Shown here: positions 23,777-31,707 of the stretch, piece after piece
Position numbering within the stretch: the first letter of the stretch is position 1
How the letters are laid out: each line of letters begins with the position of its first letter
NCBI GenBank assembly: GCA_036337945.1
Contig: JAYZDF010000048.1
Location: 1 to 35,963, forward strand
Source of the DNA: JAYZDF01 sp036337945
GTDB lineage: Bacteria; Myxococcota; Kuafuiibacteriia; Kuafuiibacteriales; Kuafuiibacteriaceae
Reading direction: 5' to 3'
DNA length: 35,963 bases
The notes under the pieces: generated by a model
Databases searched by the model: none
What the model saw: only the letters and a program-made list of their open reading frames with translations
What the model was told of the DNA's origin: nothing
Made by a program: the position numbers and the translations under genes

Positions 23777-25233
23777 GCCTTCCTGTTATTGCGATTTGCG
23801 GTCGGCCCAACGTAGGAAAGTCGACGTTATTTAATCGGATTGTCGGACGGCAACGCTCAATTGTTGCCGATGAGCCAGGTGTAACGAGAGACAGGATTTA
23901 TGCCGAAGCGGAGCTTCGAGGCATTCAAGATGACCGACAGGTCGTTGTGATAGATACCGGTGGATTCGACCCAAAAAGTGATGATCCAATGACACATCGA
24001 GTGATCGATCAGACACAGCTCGCGATGGATGAAGCCGATGTCGCGGTATTGGTTGTTGATGGTCGTAGCGGCCTTTTGCCTGAGGATGAAACGATTGCAC
24101 AGATGTTGCGCAAATCAGCAAAAGCAGTCGTTGTAGCGGTCAATAAAGTAGATGGAAGTAAACAAGACCCTCTGGTTGGTGAGTTCTATGCTCTCGGGAT
24201 GGGAAATGTCGTTGCAACAAGTGCTGCTCACGGCCGTGGCCTGATGGATTTAGAAGAAGAAATCGTGAGTTTGCTGCCCGAGAATGAGACGAGTGACGAA
24301 ACTGCAGGTGAGCAAGAACCTGATTTCTTTGATGACTTTCTTAGCGTAACTCCAGAAGCGGAAGTTACCGAGAACTCTGAACAAGCGGAAAACGAAGACG
24401 TCGAACAAACGGGCCCGATTCGTATTGCGGTTATCGGTCGGCCAAATGTTGGTAAATCTTCCTTAGTCAATCGACTCCTTGGAGAAGACCGACATCTTGT
24501 CTCAGACATGGCAGGCACAACGAGAGACACGATTGATTCGTTGGTCGAACATGGCGGTCGGGAATATCTCTTTATAGATACTGCTGGAATTAGAAGGAAG
24601 CGTTCGATAGCGCACCGTGTAGAGAAATTCAGTGTGTTCGCAGCGCTCAAGGGTTTGGAGCGGTCTGATGTTGCAATACTTCTTCTCGACTCCTCTCAAA
24701 CGATAGCGGAGCAGGATGCGAAAGTTTCTGCTTTTGCTTATGAAAAAGGTCGAGCGGTTATTTTGGTGATTTCAAAGTGGGACACTCAAAAAGGCGACGT
24801 AAAGCTCAAGGAGCATATTGAGAAAGTACGGCAATCGTTAAAGCATCTCAACTATGCGCCTATAGTGTTCACGAGTTCAAAAAGCGGTTTTGGTCTTGAA
24901 CGTCTCTTCCCCACAATTAGAAAAGTGTACGAGCAATACGCTCAGAGGATACCTACTAGCGAACTAAATCGATTCGTTGAAACGGTAATGGAACACCATC
25001 CTCCTCCAACGAAGGGCGGTAAGCGCGGTAGGATCTATTACATCACGCAAATCGGAGTAAAACCACCTCGTTTCTTGGTCTCAGTAAATGACCCGAAATT
25101 GATACACTTCAGTTACCGTCGCTACCTGCTCAATGAGCTTCGTAGTAAATACGGTTTTAGTGGAGTCCCTCTGTACGTTGGTTACCGCGCACGAAGCGTT
25201 GACCCCAATCGCAGGAAACCTAAAAAGCGGTGA
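23773..25233 (+). CDS. der: Ribosome-assembly GTPase Der (EngA)
   Basis: This 486-aa protein has two tandem G domains (about 4-170 and 213-380), each with GRPNVGKS (G1), its own DTGGF or DTAGIRR (G3), and NKVD or SKWD (G4). A C-terminal KH-like domain runs from about 390 to 480 (HHPPPTKGGKRGRIYYITQIG). An acidic linker between the G domains (170-212) is common in the family. Der acts in 50S subunit biogenesis. The start overlaps era by 4 nt (ATGA), so three consecutive genes are translationally coupled. It converges on the CBS-domain gene with 7 nt between stops. Confidence 0.97.
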   Translation: MSLPVIAICGRPNVGKSTLFNRIVGRQRSIVADEPGVTRDRIYAEAELRGIQDDRQVVVIDTGGFDPKSDDPMTHRVIDQTQLAMDEADVAVLVVDGRSGLLPEDETIAQMLRKSAKAVVVAVNKVDGSKQDPLVGEFYALGMGNVVATSAAHGRGLMDLEEEIVSLLPENETSDETAGEQEPDFFDDFLSVTPEAEVTENSEQAENEDVEQTGPIRIAVIGRPNVGKSSLVNRLLGEDRHLVSDMAGTTRDTIDSLVEHGGREYLFIDTAGIRRKRSIAHRVEKFSVFAALKGLERSDVAILLLDSSQTIAEQDAKVSAFAYEKGRAVILVISKWDTQKGDVKLKEHIEKVRQSLKHLNYAPIVFTSSKSGFGLERLFPTIRKVYEQYAQRIPTSELNRFVETVMEHHPPPTKGGKRGRIYYITQIGVKPPRFLVSVNDPKLIHFSYRRYLLNELRSKYGFSGVPLYVGYRARSVDPNRRKPKKR

Positions 25234-25240
25234 CTTCAGT

Positions 25241-25732
25241 TCACGATATGGGGCGCAAATCTGACGTGGACTCTACAAGAGGCATGACGGATAGGTCACC
25301 GGTAAGTGGTTCTGAGAGAGCGCGAATGACAAGCTGCAAGAAGTCCCTATCGGTGATGAGGCCTACAATACGGTCACCCTCTACGACAGGTAGGCAACTA
25401 TACTCGTGTGTCGCGAGGAGACGTGCGGCATGCAAGGCCGTCGTACCTGGTGTAACAGTGGTGAGTTGACGAACCATGATGTCTTTAGCGAGAATTTCTC
25501 GCTTTATGGCGCGATCTTCTGGTTCTGTAAGGTCCGCGAAGCTGCTTACAGAAACTCGAATAATATCACTTTGAGTGATGATTCCCAGCATTCGTCCAGC
25601 CGGATCAACCACTGGTAGATGGTGAACTTTGGCAAACCGCATTGTCTGTTCTGCAATATCTAGACTGTCCTCTTCCGACAGGGTTACGAGATCTGTCTTC
25701 ATCAAATCTGCAACTGTAATTGTATTGATCAT
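25241..25732 (-). CDS. CBS-domain-pair protein
   Basis: This 163-aa protein consists almost entirely of two CBS motifs (about 8-65 and 85-145): VADLMKTDLVTLSEEDSL with HHLPVVDPAGRMLGIIT, and AKDIMVRQLTTVTPGTT with YSCLPVVEGDRIVGLIT. Such stand-alone Bateman modules bind adenine nucleotides and regulate partner proteins; no partner is visible. The start at 25732 (ATGATCAATACA) has GGGAGGA about 7 nt upstream, so the longer frame to 25843 is rejected. It is divergent from the isomerase gene. Confidence 0.92.
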   Translation of the reverse strand: MINTITVADLMKTDLVTLSEEDSLDIAEQTMRFAKVHHLPVVDPAGRMLGIITQSDIIRVSVSSFADLTEPEDRAIKREILAKDIMVRQLTTVTPGTTALHAARLLATHEYSCLPVVEGDRIVGLITDRDFLQLVIRALSEPLTGDLSVMPLVESTSDLRPIS

Positions 25733-25870
25733 GGTCCGTCCTCCCGAATACCTATTACCTTCAGGGTCATCTGATTTTTCGTCAATCGGGATTGCCCCAA
25801 TCTCACTGACCCCGTTGATTGGCCGAAGAAAGCATTTCGGCAAGAATGACGAAAATGCTAAACTGAGAAA

Positions 25871-27094
25871 GTGAGACCAACAATTGAATATTGGTTCGAT
25901 TTTTCCTGTCCGTTTGCCTATTTGGGCTCCGCGGTCGTTGAGGATATGGCGGCACGCGTCAACGCAAAATTAGTTTTAAAACCTATGCTTCTGGGAGGGA
26001 TTTTTCGAGCTTTAGCCGTCCCACAGAACCTGGCCGCCTCGGTGGGTGTGAGCAAAGCAAGGCACAATTTGAACGATATGTATCGGTATGCTCGCCTTTG
26101 GGATCTTCCGTTTGTCATGCCGGCAAACCATCCTATAAGAACGGTCAATGCTCTTAGAGCAGTACTTGCAGCAGGCGAACCTTACAATACATTGATGCAC
26201 GCATTCTTTCGTGCGTACTGGGTTGATTCTGTAGATGTCTCAAGCGACGAAAACATTGCTCGAATCCTGACGGAAAATGGATACGATGCAACTGCTATCA
26301 TTGCCAAGAGTCAAACTCAGGAGATTAAATCTCGTCTTCGAGAATTGACTGACACCGCACTTTCGAAAGGCGTGTTTGGCGCCCCCGGGATTTTTGTGGA
26401 TGGGGAACTTTATTGGGGACAGGATAGAATTCAAACTGTGGAGTCTTATCTGAGTGGAGAGAACCTTGAGGTGACGTACGCCGATAAGCTTGAGACCCCG
26501 GTTGAGTTTTATTTCGATTATTCAAGTCCGTTTGCCTATCTGGCTTTTCGCAGACTACGCGGCTTCTTCGGTGATGCAGTTCTTTATCGGCCTATGTTTT
26601 TGGGTAGCGTTTGGAAGGCCGTCAATCCTCGTGCCCTTTCTGCTTCTGATAATCCCGCCAAGTATAATTATATGGGGCATGATTTTCGAAGACAGGCGGC
26701 AGCTTCTGGAGTTCAGCAAACATGGCCGTCAGTGTTTCCTGCGCGAACAGCCTTACCGCTCAGGGTGACACTATTGGCAAATAATGATCGGGGTCTGATC
26801 GAGTCAATATTTGAAGCGTATTGGCGGCACGGGAAAGATATATCTCAGCCTGAGACTCTCCAACAAATCTGCGATATCAGGGACTTAGATGGTAAAGCCC
26901 TCGTCGAGAAGGCGCAGTCAGAACCCGCAAAGAAACGCTTGCGTGAAGTGACCCAGATTGCCATTGATAACGGTGTATTCGGAGCACCAACTGTTATCGT
27001 CTCTCGTGACAACAATGAATCTTCATTGTACTGGGGAAGCGACCGATTGTGGATGGCAGCACGTGCAGCTCGAGGAGATTCTCGAGTGTTCTGA
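25871..27094 (+). CDS. Tandem HCCA-isomerase/DsbA-like fusion protein
   Basis: This 407-aa protein is two copies of the 2-hydroxychromene-2-carboxylate isomerase (GST-kappa, DsbA-fold) family in one chain. Copy 1 (about 1-200) begins IEYWFDFSCPFAYLGS and ends GVFGAPGIFVDGELYWGQDR. Copy 2 (about 210-400) begins VEFYFDYSSPFAYLAF and ends GVFGAPTVIVSRDNN...YWGSDR. The catalytic serine before proline is present in copy 2 (SSP) but is cysteine in copy 1 (SCP). Glutathione-dependent isomerisation or redox activity is possible; the substrate is unknown. Start: GTG 25871, weak ribosome binding site. phhB follows after 17 nt. Confidence 0.9.
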   Translation: MRPTIEYWFDFSCPFAYLGSAVVEDMAARVNAKLVLKPMLLGGIFRALAVPQNLAASVGVSKARHNLNDMYRYARLWDLPFVMPANHPIRTVNALRAVLAAGEPYNTLMHAFFRAYWVDSVDVSSDENIARILTENGYDATAIIAKSQTQEIKSRLRELTDTALSKGVFGAPGIFVDGELYWGQDRIQTVESYLSGENLEVTYADKLETPVEFYFDYSSPFAYLAFRRLRGFFGDAVLYRPMFLGSVWKAVNPRALSASDNPAKYNYMGHDFRRQAAASGVQQTWPSVFPARTALPLRVTLLANNDRGLIESIFEAYWRHGKDISQPETLQQICDIRDLDGKALVEKAQSEPAKKRLREVTQIAIDNGVFGAPTVIVSRDNNESSLYWGSDRLWMAARAARGDSRVF

Positions 27095-27111
27095 GTTGGA
27101 GGTCACAAACT

Positions 27112-27432
27112 ATGAGTTTATTAGAACGAAAGTGTCAACCATGCGCCGGCGGCACAAAAGCGCTCGGTGCGGAAGCTATATCCCAACTTTCTACTGAAGT
27201 TTCCACTTGGAAGGTTCTGGATGAAAAATTTTTGAGTAAAGAATGGAACTTCCCCAACTTTGCGGAAGCGCTTGCTTTTACAAACAGGGTCGGAGTCCTT
27301 GCTGAAGAAGAGGGTCATCACCCCGATATTTATCTCACTTGGGGCAAGGTCAAGCTGGACATCACGACTCACGATGTCGGTGGTCTCACCGAAAACGATT
27401 TTATTTTGGCCGCAAAATGCGACAACCTTTAG
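27112..27432 (+). CDS. phhB: Pterin-4a-carbinolamine dehydratase
   Basis: This 106-aa enzyme recycles tetrahydrobiopterin/pterin cofactor after aromatic hydroxylation. The family motif EEEGHHPDIYLTWGKVKLDIT, followed by THDVGGLTENDFILAAK, is complete and carries the catalytic histidines. The ATG at 27112 has GGAGG 9 nt before it, so the longer open frame from 27049 is rejected. It sits 17 nt after the isomerase gene and 13 nt before miaE, probably in one operon. No phenylalanine hydroxylase gene lies in this window, so the pterin-using partner is unknown. Confidence 0.95.
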   Translation: MSLLERKCQPCAGGTKALGAEAISQLSTEVSTWKVLDEKFLSKEWNFPNFAEALAFTNRVGVLAEEEGHHPDIYLTWGKVKLDITTHDVGGLTENDFILAAKCDNL

Positions 27433-27445
27433 GGAGAAGATTGCT

Positions 27446-28021
27446 TTGCTACACCTTGCATGTGAAACCTCACCGGAATGGACGCAGCGAGCCCTTGATT
27501 GCGTAGATGAGATACTATTAGACCATGCTCATTGTGAACGTAAAGCGGCTTCAACGGCACTGAGCCTCGTTTTTCGCTATACCGATGAGCCAGCGATTGT
27601 TCAGCCGCTTAGTGAGCTGGCTCGAGAAGAACTTGCACATTTCGAACTAATGCTGAAGCACCTTGAGAAAAGAGGTATTCCATTTCGACGGCAGAAACCT
27701 AGTTCATATGCTGGTCGACTCATGACTGTTGTTCGAAAAGATGAGCCGCACCGTATGCTCGATATGCTGCTTTGCTGTGCGATGATCGAAGCTCGTAGTT
27801 GTGAACGCATGTCGCTCTTATCTGAAGCTTTCGAAGAAAAAGAGTTGAAATCTTTGTACAAGAGCTTGCTGGCTTCCGAGGCACGGCATCATCAATCATA
27901 TGTTGGTATTGCGATGAAAGTCTTCGATGAAGAAACAGTAAAGGTTCGACTTGACGAGGTAGCTCAACACGAAGCAGACGTGATCCGTGAAGGTCATCCG
28001 GAGGACCGACTTCACGGTTGA
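27446..28021 (+). CDS. miaE: tRNA-(ms2io6A)-hydroxylase MiaE
   Basis: This 191-aa non-haem diiron monooxygenase hydroxylates the isopentenyl side chain of ms2i6A37 in tRNA, using O2. Ferritin-like helices carry the iron ligands in DHAHCERKAAS, AREELAHFELM, MIEARSCERM and SEARHHQSYV. The TTG at 27446 is chosen because GGGAGA lies 8 nt upstream and the protein then begins MLHLACETSPEW, like family members; the in-frame region back to 27260 only overlaps phhB. It implies an aerobic lifestyle. The last codons abut the EVE-domain gene. Confidence 0.95.
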   Translation: MLHLACETSPEWTQRALDCVDEILLDHAHCERKAASTALSLVFRYTDEPAIVQPLSELAREELAHFELMLKHLEKRGIPFRRQKPSSYAGRLMTVVRKDEPHRMLDMLLCCAMIEARSCERMSLLSEAFEEKELKSLYKSLLASEARHHQSYVGIAMKVFDEETVKVRLDEVAQHEADVIREGHPEDRLHG

Positions 28022-28026
28022 AGTAT

Positions 28027-28497
28027 ATGTCCAAGACGAAGTACTGGCTTTTCAAGTCTGAGCCGAACGTATTCTCGTTCGATGATTTACTAAGTTCTCC
28101 ACGGAAAACGACCTGTTGGGATGGCGTAAGGAATTATCAAGCTCGCAATATAATGAGGGACGAGGTCAAGATCGGAGACGTCGTTCTGTTTTACCATTCG
28201 CGGGTTGAGCCTATGTGTATTGCTGGAACAGCGGAGGTCACAAAAGAGGCCTATGCTGATCCAACTCAGTTCGACTCTAACTCTAAATATTTTGACGATA
28301 AAGCAACGCGGGATAAACCTCGATGGGTCGCGGTGGACATCACAGCACACCAGAAATTTGAAAAGCCTTTGACACGTGAACAGCTCAAAAGCATGCCGCA
28401 GTTGGCGGATATGGTCTTGCTGAAGAAAGGAAGTCGATTATCTATACAGCCTGTGACTGAAGCTGAGTACAGGCTCATACTTGCTGAAGCTAAGTAA
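28027..28497 (+). CDS. EVE-domain protein
   Basis: This 156-aa protein is a single EVE (PUA-like) domain: KYWLFKSEPNVFSFDDL, TTCWDGVRNYQARNIMRDEVKIGDVVLFYHS, and a C-terminal YRLILAEAK. EVE domains bind modified bases in nucleic acid; stand-alone members are widespread but poorly characterised. The ATG at 28027 is preferred to a TTG at 28018 that overlaps the miaE stop. Its position directly behind a tRNA-modification gene hints at RNA rather than DNA modified-base binding, though this is inference. It converges on the glycosyltransferase gene with 6 nt between. Confidence 0.92.
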   Translation: MSKTKYWLFKSEPNVFSFDDLLSSPRKTTCWDGVRNYQARNIMRDEVKIGDVVLFYHSRVEPMCIAGTAEVTKEAYADPTQFDSNSKYFDDKATRDKPRWVAVDITAHQKFEKPLTREQLKSMPQLADMVLLKKGSRLSIQPVTEAEYRLILAEAK

Positions 28498-28503
28498 AGA
28501 CAA

Positions 28504-29739
28504 CTAGTCTCTTTGCGCCGAGTGTCGCTTCGTTTGTATTTCACGGGCAAAAATATCTTCCAGTTTTTTCATCGCGGGCTCCCAAGCGTACTGCTCTTCA
28601 ACCAGAGTACGAGCTTCACGTGCAAGGTCTGCTTGTTTGTCGGGATTTTCAACTAATTCGATGAGAGCTTTAGAATACTTTTCTGCTGTGTCGCACACGA
28701 GAGCATGCTTCCCCGGTACGCCTTCTATCCCAGCAAATGCTGCGGGTGCAGCGACAACTGGAATCCTTGCAGCCATAGCTTCGAGAACTTTATTCTGAAT
28801 CCCTCTCGCAATCCGGAGCGGTGCAACCATAATCGTCCCTTGACCAAGATAGTCTCTGATGTCGGGCACGCCGCCAGTAACCTCTACCCCGTCGATGTTC
28901 TTCAATTGCGTTACTTCGGGTGTTGGAGCTCGCCCTACGATTTGAAACTTCGCTTCGGGAAATCGGCGCTTTACCGCGGGAAAAACATCTTCCGCAAAGT
29001 ATTTTACTCCGTCGACATTAGCGAAATAGTCCATTTGGCCAACAAAAACAAAAATCGGCGAACTCTGCTCCGAGGGAGTTCTTACTGTCTCACCGAAGAA
29101 AACGGTGTCCACACCGTTAGGAACGCTTTCAATGAAGTTTGCCTTGGGCGCGACCTGTCGAAATGTTCTCGCTTCTTCCTCTGAAACGAGGGTAGACGCA
29201 TCAAACTCTTCGGCAATCGTTCTTTCGTATCTGGCCAGAAGTTTCGCTTCAATCTGGTAAACCGTTCTCATGGGTTGAGTCTTCCGTTCTGCGTATTGTT
29301 GCCATTTGTCAGAGTCTACATCGACAAAGTCCATCACTCGTGCCGGAGCAGGGAAGGGGAGGTGTCGATTACGTACAAACTCGGCCATCGGTGACGAGTA
29401 GCAGAATATGATGTCGTAATTATTCCGACGTAAGAGGTCTCGAACAATAAAGGACATTCTTACCGAACGGTAGAAGCCAACAGAAAGAGGAAGAGCTGTT
29501 GGTAGTGCACCAATCGATCTGACTGTATTTAGTTTCTTTGGTTTTGAGACGATACGCACTGTTCGGCAATATTTGAGAAGGTCACCGTGATATTTCATAT
29601 CTTCGGGATCATCCGCAAATGTGCATAGGTCGATAATATGCCCTTGTTCTCGAAGAAACTTAAGTTGATTGAAGGCACGTATCTTTTCTCCTTTGTTTGG
29701 AGGAAATGGTACGCGATGAACGAGAGCAAGTATTTTCAA
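28504..29739 (-). CDS. GT4 glycosyltransferase of the exosortase-A (PEP-CTERM) associated type
   Basis: This 411-aa protein has a GT-B fold. Its N-terminus KILALVHRVPFPPNKGEKIRAF, then DFVDVDSDKWQQYA, matches the pattern of the PEP-CTERM/EpsH1-associated sugar transferases. The C-terminal nucleotide-sugar half includes FVGQMDYFANVDGVKYFAEDV and a GIQNKVLEAMAARIPVVA segment. It is likely to transfer a sugar to a lipid carrier in exopolysaccharide synthesis. The start is a TTG at 29739 with AAAGGA about 11 nt upstream. It lies 18 nt after the deacetylase gene on the same strand. Confidence 0.9.
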   Translation of the reverse strand: MKILALVHRVPFPPNKGEKIRAFNQLKFLREQGHIIDLCTFADDPEDMKYHGDLLKYCRTVRIVSKPKKLNTVRSIGALPTALPLSVGFYRSVRMSFIVRDLLRRNNYDIIFCYSSPMAEFVRNRHLPFPAPARVMDFVDVDSDKWQQYAERKTQPMRTVYQIEAKLLARYERTIAEEFDASTLVSEEEARTFRQVAPKANFIESVPNGVDTVFFGETVRTPSEQSSPIFVFVGQMDYFANVDGVKYFAEDVFPAVKRRFPEAKFQIVGRAPTPEVTQLKNIDGVEVTGGVPDIRDYLGQGTIMVAPLRIARGIQNKVLEAMAARIPVVAAPAAFAGIEGVPGKHALVCDTAEKYSKALIELVENPDKQADLAREARTLVEEQYAWEPAMKKLEDIFAREIQTKRHSAQRD

Positions 29740-29757
29740 CGTAGTTCGATTCCTTTG

Positions 29758-30648
29758 TCAGCTAAGGCCTAAAACCGTATCCACCCGAGAGAAATGGAGT
29801 GTTTTGAGAAGATATTCAAGCTTAGACAGCATTTTATTTATCCCCGTATAACCTCGAAAATCCTGAAAGAGCCCCTGTTTGAACTTTGGAATGTCGCCGT
29901 CAATTTCCCAGGGGTGAAGATATATGATTGCCGGTTGTTTTTCTCTTTTATTTATTGAAGCAAGTGCACTTGCGACAGTGCGTACCGGAAGCAAACGCAT
30001 GTAACCACCCCCCGAAACGGGTAAGTTTTTTCCGGCGACCGGAAATGTCGTCATTGGGAATTCCCAAAGTTGCCGGCCATTAACCTCGACCTGGTGTGGA
30101 AACCTCGGATAATCGCTGATTCCGTAGCGGTCGTGGTGAATTGGGAAAATTGATGACGAGTAAAGAAAGCCTTCTTCCGCTAGAATTTCATGGGCCCATA
30201 ATGAGGCTTTTGTAATGGAGTACGTTGGGGCTCGGTAACCGATGACACTCTGTCCTGTTAGATCTTGCAAAAGGTCTCTGACTTGGATCAGGTCTATTCT
30301 GAAATCTTCGGGTGTCATATCGAACACGAGTTTGTGCCAGTAGGAATGAGCAGCGACTTCGTGGCCTCGAGCGTGAACTTCTCGGATGAGCTCCGGGTGG
30401 CGTTCAGCGACCCACCCTAGGGTGAAAAAGGTCGCGCTGACTTTGTGCTTATCGAATAAATCCAGCAGTATCTTAACCTGCCTGTCGCATCTAAGCGGTT
30501 GGTTGGACCAGCGCCTTCTCGGTACACGATCATCTAGAGCTTGTACGGTGAAATATTCTTCGAGGTCTACGGTAAGTGCATTAGTCGTGGAAGACAATTT
30601 CCTATCACCCGTGAGCAAGGCTCTCGCTTGCGAGATGAGTTGCGGCAT
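29758..30648 (-). CDS. Polysaccharide deacetylase, exosortase-A-locus subfamily
   Basis: This 296-aa NodB-fold protein shows TNALTVDLEEYFTV (metal and catalytic Asp region), SATFFTLGWVAERHPELI, the metal-binding HEVAAHSYWHKLV and YRAPTYSIT. The VDLEEYF signature and YLHPWEID near the C-terminus are typical of the PEP-CTERM-locus deacetylase group. No signal peptide is present, consistent with that group. It probably modifies a lipid-linked or nascent polysaccharide. The ATG at 30648 is used because a GGAG, overlapping the preceding stop, lies 8 nt upstream; the longer frame would run 66 nt into the kinase gene. Confidence 0.93.
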   Translation of the reverse strand: MPQLISQARALLTGDRKLSSTTNALTVDLEEYFTVQALDDRVPRRRWSNQPLRCDRQVKILLDLFDKHKVSATFFTLGWVAERHPELIREVHARGHEVAAHSYWHKLVFDMTPEDFRIDLIQVRDLLQDLTGQSVIGYRAPTYSITKASLWAHEILAEEGFLYSSSIFPIHHDRYGISDYPRFPHQVEVNGRQLWEFPMTTFPVAGKNLPVSGGGYMRLLPVRTVASALASINKREKQPAIIYLHPWEIDGDIPKFKQGLFQDFRGYTGINKMLSKLEYLLKTLHFSRVDTVLGLS

Positions 30649-30652
30649 GTGT

Positions 30653-31657
30653 CTAGCTCCGTTTTTTGGAGCCGGGAATGTCAACGAATACCGTGCCCAC
30701 AATTTTTTGTGCACCGATAGCAGAGATGGCTTGATTGAGCATGCCGGCCTTTGTTCGACCTTTGGCTGTGACCATGACTACGGCGTCTGTATTTTGCGAT
30801 AATAATGCTACATCTGCGTGCGGCAATGCAGGTGGTGCATCAATGAATAAATAATCTACGTTTTGTGAGAGCTGAGAAATAAGATTTTTGAAAGCCGGCT
30901 CAGACATGAGCTGTCCTGGATTCGCATGTTCGCCTCCAGATGTCATGACGATCAAGTTACGTCCGGTGACACGGGTGACGCTCTCGGATACGGAGTAATG
31001 ACCGGTCACTGCGCCGAGTAACCCTCGAGAATTGTCGAGATTGAATAGGTCAGCAACTCGAGGGTTTCTAAAGTTTGTATCGAGTAGTGCTACTTTTCGA
31101 TCAGAGTCTTCACTCATTGCGAGAGCTAGGTTTACGACGGACACCGTCTTTCCCTGTTCTGTTCCAGGAGAAGTGAAAATGAAGCTCTTGTACCCATATG
31201 TTTCGTTGATCTTGCTTATTCTCGTCGCCAATATTCTTACGTTTGTAGCGAAAGAGCCGTCACGGTCGTGCAAAACCCATAGGTCTCTAGAGCTTGAGGG
31301 CATCGCGGAAACAGCGGTTTCTGTCAGCGAAATGAGCGTCGATTTTTGTAGTGCTCTGTGATTCGGATTTGATCGCCCATTCGGCGAAATTGCCTCAAGT
31401 TCTTCTGTGAGACCACGTTGACTCTCGCGTTCGGCTGAATCTGTCGTTGATTGAGAACTCCAACTTCGACGTCCACTTCTTGCACTTTGAGGTTCGTCAC
31501 CGGGAGGCATCTTGACAGCGCGTCCTTTCGCGATGGACTCAGGAAGCGCCATCATCCCGCCCACCGAGTCCATCAGAGAGCTGAGCTGTGGTGCTTGAGG
31601 TGTACGCGGAGCTTCTGTACTGCCAGGTGGCTTCTTTGGTGGTTTACGCGTGCTCAT
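30653..31657 (-). CDS. BY-kinase/CpsD-like P-loop ATPase, exosortase-A-associated type
   Basis: This 334-aa protein has a disordered, basic Pro/Ser-rich N-terminus (1-125) and a MinD-like ATPase domain. The domain begins DLWVLHDRDGSFATNVRIL, then TSPGTEQGKTVSVVNLA (Walker A), VALLDTNFRNPRV (Walker A') and YLFIDAPPAL (Walker B). Family members regulate polysaccharide export through ATP-driven tyrosine autophosphorylation. Deviations: the usual PGEGK is TEQGK, Walker A' has Asn where Asp is usual, and the C-terminus (GSKKRS) has no tyrosine cluster. There are no membrane helices, so a Wzc-like partner would be needed. The ATG at 31657 has no ribosome binding site nearby. The deacetylase gene follows at once. 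Confidence 0.85.
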   Translation of the reverse strand: MSTRKPPKKPPGSTEAPRTPQAPQLSSLMDSVGGMMALPESIAKGRAVKMPPGDEPQSARSGRRSWSSQSTTDSAERESQRGLTEELEAISPNGRSNPNHRALQKSTLISLTETAVSAMPSSSRDLWVLHDRDGSFATNVRILATRISKINETYGYKSFIFTSPGTEQGKTVSVVNLALAMSEDSDRKVALLDTNFRNPRVADLFNLDNSRGLLGAVTGHYSVSESVTRVTGRNLIVMTSGGEHANPGQLMSEPAFKNLISQLSQNVDYLFIDAPPALPHADVALLSQNTDAVVMVTAKGRTKAGMLNQAISAIGAQKIVGTVFVDIPGSKKRS

Positions 31658-31688
31658 TGTTTATAAACATAGGGAGGATTCAGCCTCC
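31658..31688 (-). promoter_or_regulatory. Palindrome and hairpin in the leader of the kinase gene
   Basis: TGTTTATAAACA (31658-31669) is a perfect 12-bp palindrome touching the start codon. Just upstream on the minus strand, GGAGG (31688-31684) pairs with CCTCC (31677-31673) around 6 nt. The GGAGG is 26 nt from the ATG, too far for a normal ribosome binding site. The arrangement could be an operator, an mRNA structure, or chance. Confidence 0.35.
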
Positions 31689-31707
31689 GGTAGGACTCTA
31701 ACTTATC

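Noticed and set aside
27260..27445. Longer start for the MiaE frame
   Set aside because: It lies wholly inside phhB in another frame; GGGAGA and TTG at 27446 give a family-like N-terminus.
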